Virus record (IMG/VR): IMGVR_UViG_3300040801_000524
Location: 1-64,000 of that record
Source of the DNA: a virus
DNA: 64,000 bases
Reading direction: 5' to 3' (one strand)
Positions 13,797-21,841 of this stretch are shown here, piece by piece. Each line of letters starts with the position of its first letter. The first letter of the stretch is position 1. The position numbers and the translations under genes are program-made. The notes beneath the pieces were generated by a model, which was not told where the DNA came from, ran no database searches, and was given only the letters and a program-made list of their open reading frames with translations.

Positions 13797-14384
13797 TCAA
13801 AAGGCTATGTTTCTCCATCGTCTGTAGGCTAAACTCACGGTTACCGAAACGAATTCGTTTTGGCTACCATAGGAATAGTCCACCGCACCGATATTTATGG
13901 GGTATGCTTCATCCAGTTTCACCCCGTACATGATGTTGTTGTTCTTGTCCAATTGATACATTTCCACGGTGGAGATGTACTCATTGTAGAAGTTCAAACT
14001 GTTCATCCCCACGTTCATGACGGTCTCTTGCCAGATTTCGAAGAACTTGCGTTCACGAAGGTCTTCAGATGCCACGAAGGTGAATGACACTTCATCGTAC
14101 ATGGCTGAGTACGGAAGTTTGTACGGAACCCCGGTGTGACGGGTTTCGACCGTCATCAAAGACCGTGGTGGGAATGACATGTTGATGCATCTCATTGACA
14201 ATTGAGGACCGTTGTTGTACTCATTGTTCACCCGGCCGATTTCCCCGGCCAAGCTGGATTGGTTCAAGGCACCCCAGTTGTCCCCCTGAATACCCGATGG
14301 CATGCTGAATGTCACCCAATAGCGGTTGGGTGAGGCAACCCCCTGTCTCCCCAACTTGTTGATGAATTCGTTCATTGAGATCAC
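13797..14384 (-). CDS. Tail-tube-fold protein (gp54/gp19 family), 195 aa
   Basis: The sequence has the pattern of T4-type tube proteins: an N-terminal ...PNRYWVTFSMPSG strand, a central LSMRCINMSFPPRSLMTVET, and a C-terminal YNEYISTVEMYQLDKNNN followed by YPINIGAVDYS. It could be gp54, which starts the tube on the baseplate, or gp19. Its place among hub genes, with a separate sheath gene 18 on the other strand, favours gp54. GTG 14384 has GGAG eight bases upstream; an ATG three codons in is too far from it. Confidence 0.7.
   Translation of the reverse strand: MISMNEFINKLGRQGVASPNRYWVTFSMPSGIQGDNWGALNQSSLAGEIGRVNNEYNNGPQLSMRCINMSFPPRSLMTVETRHTGVPYKLPYSAMYDEVSFTFVASEDLRERKFFEIWQETVMNVGMNSLNFYNEYISTVEMYQLDKNNNIMYGVKLDEAYPINIGAVDYSYGSQNEFVSVTVSLAYRRWRNIAF
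13892..13898 (-). promoter_or_regulatory. Candidate late promoter element upstream of gp26
   Basis: On the minus strand the sequence reads CATAAATATC inside the tube-protein gene. It is about 110 bases upstream of the gp26 start. It matches the ATAAATA core seen before other virion genes in this window. Being inside a coding sequence, it could be chance. Confidence 0.4.
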
Positions 14385-14398
14385 TGTCTTTTCTCCGG

Positions 14399-15241
14399 TT
14401 AGCTTCTACTATCTGCCCACACTTCACGCTTGTTGGCCTTACGGAACTGTTCGACCGGCAAGAATGCGGCATTCTCCCATTCGTCAGAGAGAACTTCAGC
14501 GAACGGTGATCTGACGTGGGAATACAGATACCGCTTGATGGTTGGTTCAAAAACCGGGGTACCGGCCAACCCTTTCAAAATACCGTAGGATACGGCCATG
14601 TACTTCTCTTTCTTCCCGTTCACGGTATGGGAATGTTCGAGGCTGAACAGATGGTCCAGCAACTTGGCACGCATGATGTACGGCAGATAGTGAAGGTTCA
14701 TCCCGAGGAACCCATCGTTGTAGTATTCGATGGGGATCACCAACGGGAATACGTCATAGTAAGGAAGGATTTTCTTCCACTTCGGATCATAGATGTAGAA
14801 GTACATGTGCCCGATCATCGGACGATTGGTGTTCCGAAGGTTGCGCTTGAATTCGGCATCCATGGTGGTGTTCGACTTCAACGCTTTGTTGATCTGTGCA
14901 CGTCTGTTGGAAACCCGAACGTCTGGATCGTTCTGAGACACCCCAGATCGTTGCGCACGCTGTCCTACTCTGACTTCCTGTTCAGGCGTGCGTGCCCGTG
15001 CGGGAGTGGGTCTTGGGGCCGTTTTGGATTCCTTGGCACGCTGTTGTGCCATGGCTGCCTGTTGTGCTTCGAGTTCTTTCTTGTTGAAAGCCCCGGCTGT
15101 GCGCACACGCTTGCCCCCGAAGGCATCTGTGACCCTACCCTTGAACCAGTCCATGGACGACTGGGTGGCCTTCTTCAAGGCTTGACCAGTCATCTTCTTG
15201 AACTTGTTCTGGATTACGGGGAAAATTCGAAATAGTGGCAT
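14399..15241 (-). CDS. Conserved T4-type structural protein of unknown role, 280 aa
   Basis: The first ~110 residues are basic and low-complexity (AAMAQQRAKESKTAPRPTPA), probably disordered. From about residue 135 comes a conserved domain with IGHMYFYIYDPKWKKILPYY, DVFPLVIPIEYYNDGFLGMN and LHYLPYIMRAKLLDHL, ending AAFLPVEQFRKANKREVWADS. I recall this domain pattern from tail regions of cyanophages and other T4 relatives, but I cannot place it with a T4 gene number. The start at 15241 overlaps the stop of the HNH gene. Confidence 0.7.
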   Translation of the reverse strand: MPLFRIFPVIQNKFKKMTGQALKKATQSSMDWFKGRVTDAFGGKRVRTAGAFNKKELEAQQAAMAQQRAKESKTAPRPTPARARTPEQEVRVGQRAQRSGVSQNDPDVRVSNRRAQINKALKSNTTMDAEFKRNLRNTNRPMIGHMYFYIYDPKWKKILPYYDVFPLVIPIEYYNDGFLGMNLHYLPYIMRAKLLDHLFSLEHSHTVNGKKEKYMAVSYGILKGLAGTPVFEPTIKRYLYSHVRSPFAEVLSDEWENAAFLPVEQFRKANKREVWADSRS

Positions 15242-15678
15242 TATCGATTCCCCTTTGACGCATTGTCTGGACCGGTAAGAACCTGAAGATTTTCATGCAC
15301 ATGAAGACCGCATACCCAATCGGATTGAAGTGGGTAGATGTGATCAACATGGTGCTGAACTCCGGTTGTTTCGGTCATTCGATCCCTTTCCTCATAGACA
15401 AGGATGCACTTTTTCTTGTCATACCAACTTGGTGTTGCCAACTTTTTGGCTGCCCTTCTGTGTGCTTCATGTTCTGCATATTTGGCCTTGTTGATTCTCT
15501 TGTGGCTGGCTTTGAGGTCATTCCAGTGACTATTCCCAGAATAATACTCTTTGTGGCAATCGACACAACGACCTGTTGACGTGTATCGTTCTGCCACATG
15601 ACCATTCTTACACGGCTTTCCTGTAAAGTACCGAACATCACCCCGATTCTTGGCATGGTATCTCTCAGAAATATTCAT
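15241..15678 (-). CDS. HNH endonuclease (GKPCxxGH type), 145 aa
   Basis: It opens with YFTGKPCKNGHVAERY and a CVDCHK knuckle, then a basic middle part and an HNH core VQHHVDHIYPLQ followed by VCGLHVHENLQVL and NASKGNR. It is clearly a paralogue of the gene at 58219, sharing the GKPC.GH, VDHI.PLQ and NLQVL blocks. It is wedged between gp4 and the next structural gene, overlapping both by a few bases. This indicates neat insertion as a free-standing mobile gene. Confidence 0.85.
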   Translation of the reverse strand: MNISERYHAKNRGDVRYFTGKPCKNGHVAERYTSTGRCVDCHKEYYSGNSHWNDLKASHKRINKAKYAEHEAHRRAAKKLATPSWYDKKKCILVYEERDRMTETTGVQHHVDHIYPLQSDWVCGLHVHENLQVLTGPDNASKGNR

Positions 15679-16148
15679 TGGGGTCTCTTCTTAATCCCAA
15701 GGTCATATTCATCTGCAACCACGAATTTCATGCCACGTTTGCGTGCGTACTCTCTGGCCGCATCCCATTTGTCTTGGTTGACTTGGTAAGTCATCATTTC
15801 TTTCAGGTACCTTGCCTTTGCCTTTCCGGTCATTCGTTTGGGTGGTTTCGGTAGATTCCGTTCCTTGTTTGGCTTCACTTCGATCATCAAGTTCTCCACG
15901 GTTCCATCCCGCTTTTTGATCTTGATGATGAAGTCAACGAAGTACCTACGCCACTTCTTGTTCACCTTCGAGTAGTAAGGTATCGGGTGCGGTTCAGATG
16001 CCCACTTCAAAATCGATGGGTCTGTGTCGCACCGGACCATGAGTTTCCTTTCCCATGATGACCTAAATACTATGTTGTTGACATCACCCACATATTTCTC
16101 TGGATTGGTGGGTGCGAAGAATCCTTGCAATGTTTTTGAATTACTCAT
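15675..16148 (-). CDS. 4: gp4-like head completion protein, 157 aa
   Basis: The pattern FFAPTNPEKYVGDVNNIVF then RSSWERKLMVRCDTDPSILK and WASEPHPIPYYS matches T4 gp4 (head completion, about 150 aa). The later YFVDFIIKI...LMIEVKPNKE gives D and ExK residues, like a TnsA-type nuclease fold. gp4 acts on filled heads before tail joining. The ATG is only 28 bases from the divergent gene 48 and has no clear ribosome-binding site, so the messenger may have a very short leader. Confidence 0.85.
   Translation of the reverse strand: MSNSKTLQGFFAPTNPEKYVGDVNNIVFRSSWERKLMVRCDTDPSILKWASEPHPIPYYSKVNKKWRRYFVDFIIKIKKRDGTVENLMIEVKPNKERNLPKPPKRMTGKAKARYLKEMMTYQVNQDKWDAAREYARKRGMKFVVADEYDLGIKKRPQ
16063..16069 (+). 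promoter_or_regulatory. Candidate late promoter for the gene 48 operon
   Basis: CTAAATAC lies on the + strand within the gp4 gene, about 108 bases before gene 48. The gp4/48 intergenic gap is too short for a promoter with leader, so a site inside gp4 is expected. Evidence is motif and position only. Confidence 0.45.
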
Positions 16149-16157
16149 ACATACAGT

Positions 16158-16164
16158 TATTTAG
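16158..16164 (-). promoter_or_regulatory. Candidate late promoter for the minus-strand block
   Basis: On the minus strand the sequence is CCCTAAATAACTG, and gp4 starts ten bases after the core. If transcription starts about six bases past the core, as at T4 late promoters, the leader would be only four or five bases long. Confidence 0.5.
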
Positions 16165-16176
16165 GGCTGATTTCGA

Positions 16177-16977
16177 ATGGCAAAAGACCTACACTACCCA
16201 AGACAACTCGAAGATTCCTTGGTGGACTCATATTTCGATGATTCCGCTGTGTCGGCTGTGAAGTTTTCTATCTTCGGCCGTCCGAATTCTCAGTCGGCCA
16301 ATTTTGAACGTAACATCGTGTTATATATGCCAGAATCCCTATCCAACCCGACCAACGTGTCATGGGATTCTCAGGCTTTCGGGGCCGGTGGTTCAAACGT
16401 GGTTGACGGGGCTGGACTGGGGAACATTGCATCGGATGTCATGGACCAAGCGTCAGAGAACGTGCAAAGCTACCTGAAACTTCTTCAGGGTAAGCTGTCT
16501 GGTTCAACGGCCGCATCTGGGGAAGACCTTCGTGCACTGGCCACATCCAAGATCAGAAACCCGTATCTGAAGATGCTATTCCGTGGCCTGAACTTCAGAA
16601 ACTTCGAGTACCTTTTCAAGTTCACACCGCACACCGAAGAAGAATCGGATCAGGTGTTCGAGATCATCCAAGAATTCAGACGGGCCGCACTTCCAGCAAC
16701 ATCCGGTGGAACCGAGGGGAAGCCCGATCCAAACGCATTCAAATTGGAGTACCCGAAAGAAGTCCAGATCGAATACCTGTATCAGGGTGACACCCACAAA
16801 TGGCTGAACAAGTTCAAACGATGTGTCATCACCGATCTGAACGTCAACTACACAGGTGCGGGCTTCTATGCATCCATGCGCAACGGGTTCCCGGCACAAA
16901 CGGAACTGCGTCTGGTGTTCTCTGAAATCGAACTGGTGTACAGAGAAGACGTATCAACAACAGGACCAAGCTACTGA
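16177..16977 (+). CDS. 48: gp48-like baseplate tail-tube cap, 266 aa
   Basis: The central block RNPYLKMLFRGLNFRNFEYL followed by FKFTPHTEEESDQVFEIIQE is the signature of gp48 in T4 relatives. The end has ITDLNVNYTG, a glycine-rich loop and LRLVFSEIELV. T4 gp48 is 364 aa, so this is a shorter version. The protein caps the hub and starts tube polymerisation with gp54. No clear ribosome site precedes ATG 16177. Confidence 0.8.
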   Translation: MAKDLHYPRQLEDSLVDSYFDDSAVSAVKFSIFGRPNSQSANFERNIVLYMPESLSNPTNVSWDSQAFGAGGSNVVDGAGLGNIASDVMDQASENVQSYLKLLQGKLSGSTAASGEDLRALATSKIRNPYLKMLFRGLNFRNFEYLFKFTPHTEEESDQVFEIIQEFRRAALPATSGGTEGKPDPNAFKLEYPKEVQIEYLYQGDTHKWLNKFKRCVITDLNVNYTGAGFYASMRNGFPAQTELRLVFSEIELVYREDVSTTGPSY

Positions 16978-17507
16978 TGTTCTTCAACAAATTCGACAAA
17001 GTTACGTATGGTGGGAAAGAAGCGACCAATATCATCAATTCGATTTTGGTCAAATACCACCCGGCAACAAACACAACTCAGTTCCTTTACCACACGGTCA
17101 AGGACGGTGAAACCCCCGAGGTATTGGCACACAAATACTACGGGAACCCCTATTTCCACTGGATCATCATTCTGATGAACAACATCGTGGACCCAAACTA
17201 CGATTGGCCGCTGGACCCCCAGAAGTTCAATGCCATGATGACCAATCGCTATGGGTCCGGGAATGAAGACAAGGTACATCACTTCACAGACCAGAACGGA
17301 AAACGTCTGGACGAAGTGGCTGCCTTGGATGCACAAGAATACTTCGACATCAACGGGAACTACCCCGTGAATGTTCTCCCTGTGTCCAACCGTGAGTACG
17401 AAATCGAGAAGAATGACGAAAAACGAGAAATCAAAATCCTACGGTCCCGGTATCTGAATGAATTCGTGAACCAATTTGAAGACCTGATGTCAAGAGAGAC
17501 CGCATAA
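16977..17507 (+). CDS. 53: gp53 baseplate wedge protein, 176 aa
   Basis: The block DGETPEVLAHKYYGNPYFHW followed by IIILMNNIVDPNYDWPL is highly typical of gp53, whose N-terminal half is a LysM-like fold. T4 gp53 is 196 aa. It joins the wedge gp6/gp7 to the hub. The ATG overlaps the previous stop (TGATG), and its own stop overlaps the next ATG (TAATG), so the three genes are translationally coupled. Confidence 0.9.
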   Translation: MFFNKFDKVTYGGKEATNIINSILVKYHPATNTTQFLYHTVKDGETPEVLAHKYYGNPYFHWIIILMNNIVDPNYDWPLDPQKFNAMMTNRYGSGNEDKVHHFTDQNGKRLDEVAALDAQEYFDINGNYPVNVLPVSNREYEIEKNDEKREIKILRSRYLNEFVNQFEDLMSRETA

Positions 17508-18745
17508 TGGCAAACCCCGTAATCTACCCCGGTGACCTGAAGTTCCATGAGGTTCGAATCAACGGAACCGATGTGACAGAGTTCACCGTTCTGACGTACA
17601 TTTTCCAAGACATCTTCACCCCGTTTTGGTCTGCGCAAATCGGTCTTGCAGACTCACAGAACTTGGTGATGAACCTACCCATCACCCCGGGTTCAAAGGT
17701 GGAGATCGTCATCGAAACCGATGCACCGAAACCATGTACCGGCCGAAAGAAGTTCACCTTCTACGTGTACAAGGTCTCTGATCGTGAAATCGAGAAGCAA
17801 GAAACGTACACATACACCCTTCACTGTGTGACCAAAGAGTTCTTCGAGAACGAGAAGGCACGTATTCAGAAGGCTTTCAAGCGAATGGCACCCCAAGACA
17901 TCGCTTCCGAAGCCGTTGGGTACATGGGTGGGGGTATGTCTAAAATGGACAACGATCCTACTAAGTACGATCTGATCGTACCGAACTGGTCCCCGGTGGC
18001 AACCGTTGAATGGTTGTCCAAGATTGCAAAGGTTCCCAACGGTGGGGCCGACTTCGTGTTCTACCAGTCGGACATAGGTTCCTTCAAATTCCGATCAATT
18101 GAAAAGATGTTCAAGGACCGTTCCGGGCTGGAACTGAGACAGGTGAACCCGAACATCCGTGAGGCAAACGGGAATGAGAACGAAAATGCGTTCGTCAACG
18201 TGGAGTCGTTTGAGTTCATCGTTCACCACGATGCTGTCCGCAACTTCCAGACCGGCTACTATGCGAACTCGGTTCTGACCCATGACATCGTGAACAAGAC
18301 GGTGACCACAACACCGTTCCACTATGGTGACGACATCAAGGCCGATGCACAGAAAAAGCCGTTCAAAGGACCCCAGTTCGAGGGGGCAGAATTGTCCAAT
18401 CTGTCATTCTACCCGAGACACCCGGGCATTATGGATGGTATCACACCGGGTGACACACACACCGACTGGCTTGGAAGTCGAAAGACCAACCAGACAAAGC
18501 TGGAAGAGAACCGTTTGATCGTACAGGTGCCCGGGTTCGTGTGCGGGTGGGAATGGCTTGGGAAACAGTGCTACATCGAACTCCCTTCCCACCAAGACCT
18601 GAACGAAGACAAGATTTACGATGAATATTTCAAGGGTGACTACCTGATCACTGCCATCAAGCACGTGGTGACCTTCGGGAAGTACCAGACTGTCATGGAA
18701 CTTGCGAAAAAGAGACTCGAAAAACCATACCAAACAACATCATAA
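17507..18745 (+). CDS. 27: gp27-like baseplate hub protein, 412 aa
   Basis: The protein has the domain course of phage hub proteins related to T4 gp27 (391 aa): an N-terminal beta domain (FHEVRINGTDVTEFTVLTY), a tube-like domain with the segment TYTLHCVTKEFFENEKARI, and a later region with APQDIASEAVGYMGGG and WLSKIAKV. It would form the trimeric torus that carries the gp5 spike. Order 53, 27, then 5 supports this. Assignment is from overall pattern rather than one motif. Confidence 0.75.
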   Translation: MANPVIYPGDLKFHEVRINGTDVTEFTVLTYIFQDIFTPFWSAQIGLADSQNLVMNLPITPGSKVEIVIETDAPKPCTGRKKFTFYVYKVSDREIEKQETYTYTLHCVTKEFFENEKARIQKAFKRMAPQDIASEAVGYMGGGMSKMDNDPTKYDLIVPNWSPVATVEWLSKIAKVPNGGADFVFYQSDIGSFKFRSIEKMFKDRSGLELRQVNPNIREANGNENENAFVNVESFEFIVHHDAVRNFQTGYYANSVLTHDIVNKTVTTTPFHYGDDIKADAQKKPFKGPQFEGAELSNLSFYPRHPGIMDGITPGDTHTDWLGSRKTNQTKLEENRLIVQVPGFVCGWEWLGKQCYIELPSHQDLNEDKIYDEYFKGDYLITAIKHVVTFGKYQTVMELAKKRLEKPYQTTS

Positions 18746-18760
18746 ATAACAGGAAGAACC

Positions 18761-19117
18761 ATGAACATCAAAGAGTGGAGTATTCAAAAAATGATTACCA
18801 TAGGTGCAACAGTCCTATCGGCTACCATTGCTGCTGGTAGTGCCGGATGGACTCTTCACACCATGTACGAAGATCAACCCCAAATTGATCAGCTACGTAC
18901 CGAGATGGTGGCATTTGGTCAGAAGTCAACCGACACCATTCTGATGCAAATGATGTCAACCGAACAGACCCGCTACGAAGACGAAATCGAGCGTATCAAT
19001 GCCCGTGAGCGTGCCGGTCATGCGTCTGACTACGATCTGAACCGTAGAGACACCATTCAAAACCGAATCAATCAAATCGAACGTGAAAGAAACCTGATGC
19101 TAAAGGACAGACAATAA
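18761..19117 (+). CDS. Small membrane-anchored coiled-coil protein, 118 aa
   Basis: A hydrophobic segment at about residues 11-33 (MITIGATVLSATIAAGSAGW) is followed by a charged region with coiled-coil character (EQTRYEDEIERINARERAG; NRINQIERERNLMLK). The shape resembles Rz-type spanins or tail accessory proteins, but no partner is seen. AGGAAG gives a ribosome site. CATAAATAAC lies 13-20 bases before the start. Function unknown. Confidence 0.65.
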   Translation: MNIKEWSIQKMITIGATVLSATIAAGSAGWTLHTMYEDQPQIDQLRTEMVAFGQKSTDTILMQMMSTEQTRYEDEIERINARERAGHASDYDLNRRDTIQNRINQIERERNLMLKDRQ

Positions 19118-20010
19118 TGAAATCCCTATCCGAATTTTCCAAAGATATGTGCGTACTCTCCGAGGAAGCCCGAGAGTACCTTGAAGAAAGACTTCTTCAA
19201 ATCGGTGGTGGCCAGAAGTATGGTCAGATCGTATTCTTGGCCGGTGGTGGTGGTTCCGGAAAGGGGTTTGCCGCTTCCAACTTCATGGAATCCGACAAGT
19301 TCAAGGTCCGTGACGTGGACGAATGGAAGCGTCTGTTCCTGAAGGCCGAACAAGAAGCCGGGAAGCATCCAGAACTGAAGGACCTGAACCTTCGCAACCC
19401 GAAGGATGTGTTCAAGCTACACAAGTTCGTTGACGATCTGGACATCAAAAACAAAACCCTGACGAACCTTCTTCGTGACACCAAACCGGATCGGCTGCCG
19501 AACATCATGTTCGACATCACTGCCAAAAACGTCAAGTCAATCGAGAAGGTCATTCCCCTTCTTCTGGCTGTCGGTTACAACGTCCGTGACATCAACCTTG
19601 TATGGGTTCTGACCAACTATCGTGTTGCTGTTGAACGCAACGCTGGCCGTTCCCGTGTGGTTCCTGAAGACATCCTGTTGCAGACTCATGAGGGTGCGGC
19701 CCGCACCGTGTACGACATCGTGACCAAGGGAACCCTTGGCCGCAATCTGTTGGACGGTGGCATCTACGTGATCCTGAACAACAAGGAGAACACCGTCTTC
19801 TGGACCGATTCAGAAGGCAAGGCAATCAAGAACACCAAAGGCAACCCGGTGATCAAGGACTTCACGTACCTGACCCTGAAACGTCCCGGTGGTTCTATCG
19901 TCAAGGAAGGCGAAGTGAAGAAGCAACTTCTTCAGTGGATTCTGGACAACGTGCCGAAGACCAAGCTGACTGCCGACATTTTCGGTGAAAACCCTGACAA
20001 CGTGAAGTAA
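19117..20010 (+). CDS. P-loop kinase-like protein with capsid-targeting-like N-terminus, 297 aa
   Basis: VFLAGGGGSGKGFAASNFM near residues 39-57 contains a Walker A motif of the kinase/zeta-toxin type. VRDVDEWKRLFLKAEQ follows, and later VVPEDILLQTHEGAARTVYD suggests a lid region. The first residues, MKSLSEFSKDMCVLSEE, resemble T4 capsid-targeting sequences (compare MKTYQEFIAE of T4 internal protein III) and contain L-S-E, a possible prohead-protease site. It lies between hub genes, unusual for an enzyme. Substrate unknown. Confidence 0.7.
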   Translation: MKSLSEFSKDMCVLSEEAREYLEERLLQIGGGQKYGQIVFLAGGGGSGKGFAASNFMESDKFKVRDVDEWKRLFLKAEQEAGKHPELKDLNLRNPKDVFKLHKFVDDLDIKNKTLTNLLRDTKPDRLPNIMFDITAKNVKSIEKVIPLLLAVGYNVRDINLVWVLTNYRVAVERNAGRSRVVPEDILLQTHEGAARTVYDIVTKGTLGRNLLDGGIYVILNNKENTVFWTDSEGKAIKNTKGNPVIKDFTYLTLKRPGGSIVKEGEVKKQLLQWILDNVPKTKLTADIFGENPDNVK

Positions 20011-20067
20011 AGTCATATTTGATATAATAGATTTATTATCATCCGGCAAGGGCAAGCGGAGTTTATC

Positions 20068-20097
20068 ATGAAAACCGGAGACTGTCAAGAGTGCTGA
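20068..20097 (+). CDS. Possible 9-aa leader peptide before gene 5
   Basis: ATG 20068 has GGAG six bases upstream and encodes MKTGDCQEC, stopping at 20095-20097. The stop overlaps the GTG start of gene 5 (20091). The frame differs, so it is not an extension. Termination here could feed ribosomes to the GTG. It is too short to claim as a product without data. Confidence 0.35.
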   Translation: MKTGDCQEC

Positions 20098-21056
20098 ACC
20101 AACAACACGAAACCCATTCGTTTTCAATGGGTCAATTCGTTTGGTGGATCGGTGTCGCTGAAGACAGAATGGACCCGAAGAAACTCGGACGCATCCGTGT
20201 CCGCATGTTCGGGTATCATACTGACGACAAGGCCCTGATTCCAACCGAACAACTATTCTGGGCCTACCCGATGCAACCTATTGTGTCGGGTGCCATGAAT
20301 GGTATCGGTGTGTCTCCGACAGGCATTGTCGAGGGCACCCACGTCATCGGTTTCTTCCGTGACGGCCACAACGCACAAGACCCTGTGATCCTTGGTACCA
20401 TTGGTGGTATCCCGGGTGACAAACGTCCGTCAAAAGGCTTCTTCGATCCCAACGGCCAATACCCCCGTGACGACTTCATGGACGAACCAGACACCAACCG
20501 TCTGGCCCGTGCTGAGAAAATCGAAGAGACTGTTGTCCAAACCAAGAAGGATAATCTGGACGAAGATGTCAAGATGTCGCTGGACGATGGTGAATGGACC
20601 GAGCCTGAGACCCCCTATAATGCCCGCTACCCGTTCAACCATGTAAGGGAAACCGAGAGTGGGCATATCGAGGAATGGGATGACACAGAAGGTTCTGAAC
20701 GCTTCCACCGCTATCATCCGTCTGGTACCTTCATCGAAGATCATCCGGATGGGGTACAAGTCCGCAAAATCCAGAATGACAAGTATGAAATTGTCCTTGG
20801 GGACGAATACATACACATCAAGGGTGGTACCGATGGCAAATCCGGCAATCTGACTGTCACCATTGAAGGTGACGCCAACATGCTTGTCAAAGGAAACACC
20901 AGACTTGAGACTGAGGGTGACCGGGATGAATACGTCCACGGTGACTATCAGCTATTGGTCGGGGGCACCATGAAGGTGAAGTGTAACAACCGCATCTACG
21001 TGGATGGTGGACCCCGAATCGACTTGAACCTACCGGGACCGAGTATCAACTTCTGA
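20091..21056 (+). CDS. 5: gp5-like central spike without lysozyme domain, 321 aa
   Basis: The N-terminal part, FVWWIGVAEDRMDPKKLGRI followed by RVRMFGYHTD and later THVIGFFRDGHNAQDPVILG, is the OB-fold domain of gp5/VgrG-type spikes. The C-terminal part (KGGTDGKSGNLTVTIEGDAN; YVHGDYQLLVGGTMKVKCNN) has the repeated strands of the spike beta-helix. T4 gp5 (575 aa) has a lysozyme between these; here it is missing. GTG 20091 is the only start that keeps the full domain. Confidence 0.85.
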   Translation: MLNQQHETHSFSMGQFVWWIGVAEDRMDPKKLGRIRVRMFGYHTDDKALIPTEQLFWAYPMQPIVSGAMNGIGVSPTGIVEGTHVIGFFRDGHNAQDPVILGTIGGIPGDKRPSKGFFDPNGQYPRDDFMDEPDTNRLARAEKIEETVVQTKKDNLDEDVKMSLDDGEWTEPETPYNARYPFNHVRETESGHIEEWDDTEGSERFHRYHPSGTFIEDHPDGVQVRKIQNDKYEIVLGDEYIHIKGGTDGKSGNLTVTIEGDANMLVKGNTRLETEGDRDEYVHGDYQLLVGGTMKVKCNNRIYVDGGPRIDLNLPGPSINF

Positions 21057-21832
21057 TGACTGTAGAAAGAATCCAATACCTGACTGACTTCGACACCAAC
21101 TCTGGCGTGACCGAGGATTTCACTTCGTTCCATGAAGAATCACCGAGCGTGAAGGTTGAGTCTGGTCAGTACATCGAAAAGGACATCGGCCAGATGACCA
21201 ACTTCGCCATGGCCGCATGGGTGAACTTCTCCAATATCGATAATGGCAAACTGCGCATCCTTCTGGGTACCAATGCCAGCGGCATCGGCAAAGCAATCGA
21301 CTTCACCATGTCTGCGGCCGGGTGGAAGGTCCAATACGTGGAGATCGCTTCTCACACGGGTGTTCCATCTTCCATCGATCAGGAAGCCGAGTTCAAGAGA
21401 CGTGGGTTTGAGTTCTACAGCAACAAATACTACAAGGTTCTGGTGTACCTATCCGGTGGCACACTGACCGTCAAATTCGATGGGAAGCCCGCACTACACA
21501 TCACCAACTATGTGCCGACAGGTACATTGTGGGGACTGAGTGGTCGAGATTCATTCTCATATGTGAACGTTTCTGACATCCGAGTCTATGAAAACCAAGT
21601 CTTCTACGGCAACGTGAACATCAACGGTATTCACCAAGGTGATCAGGGTCGTGTGCGCATGTACGATCAGACCTTCTACACCATTGTTGAGGATGTCGAG
21701 TGTGATTCTTCAGGCAACTACATGATTTTCCTTGAGGATGATCCCCTGAGCCTCAATAAATACTTCATGATCGGCTATGTGGATAACCGAAAGGATATTC
21801 AACCACGTGGCGTTGCCAATATCACACTGTAA
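21056..21832 (+). CDS. LamG-like structural protein, 258 aa
   Basis: Residues about 1-180 follow the LamG/concanavalin pattern seen in the next genes (MTNFAMAAWVNFSNIDNGKL; YYKVLVYLSGGTLTVKFDG). The last ~75 residues form a small beta-sandwich, FYGNVNINGIHQGDQGRVRM then DSSGNYMIFLEDD, which recurs in three other proteins here. ATG overlaps the gene 5 stop. A role in surface attachment or host binding is inferred from fold and place. Confidence 0.7.
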   Translation: MTVERIQYLTDFDTNSGVTEDFTSFHEESPSVKVESGQYIEKDIGQMTNFAMAAWVNFSNIDNGKLRILLGTNASGIGKAIDFTMSAAGWKVQYVEIASHTGVPSSIDQEAEFKRRGFEFYSNKYYKVLVYLSGGTLTVKFDGKPALHITNYVPTGTLWGLSGRDSFSYVNVSDIRVYENQVFYGNVNINGIHQGDQGRVRMYDQTFYTIVEDVECDSSGNYMIFLEDDPLSLNKYFMIGYVDNRKDIQPRGVANITL

Positions 21833-21841
21833 GGTTACAGA

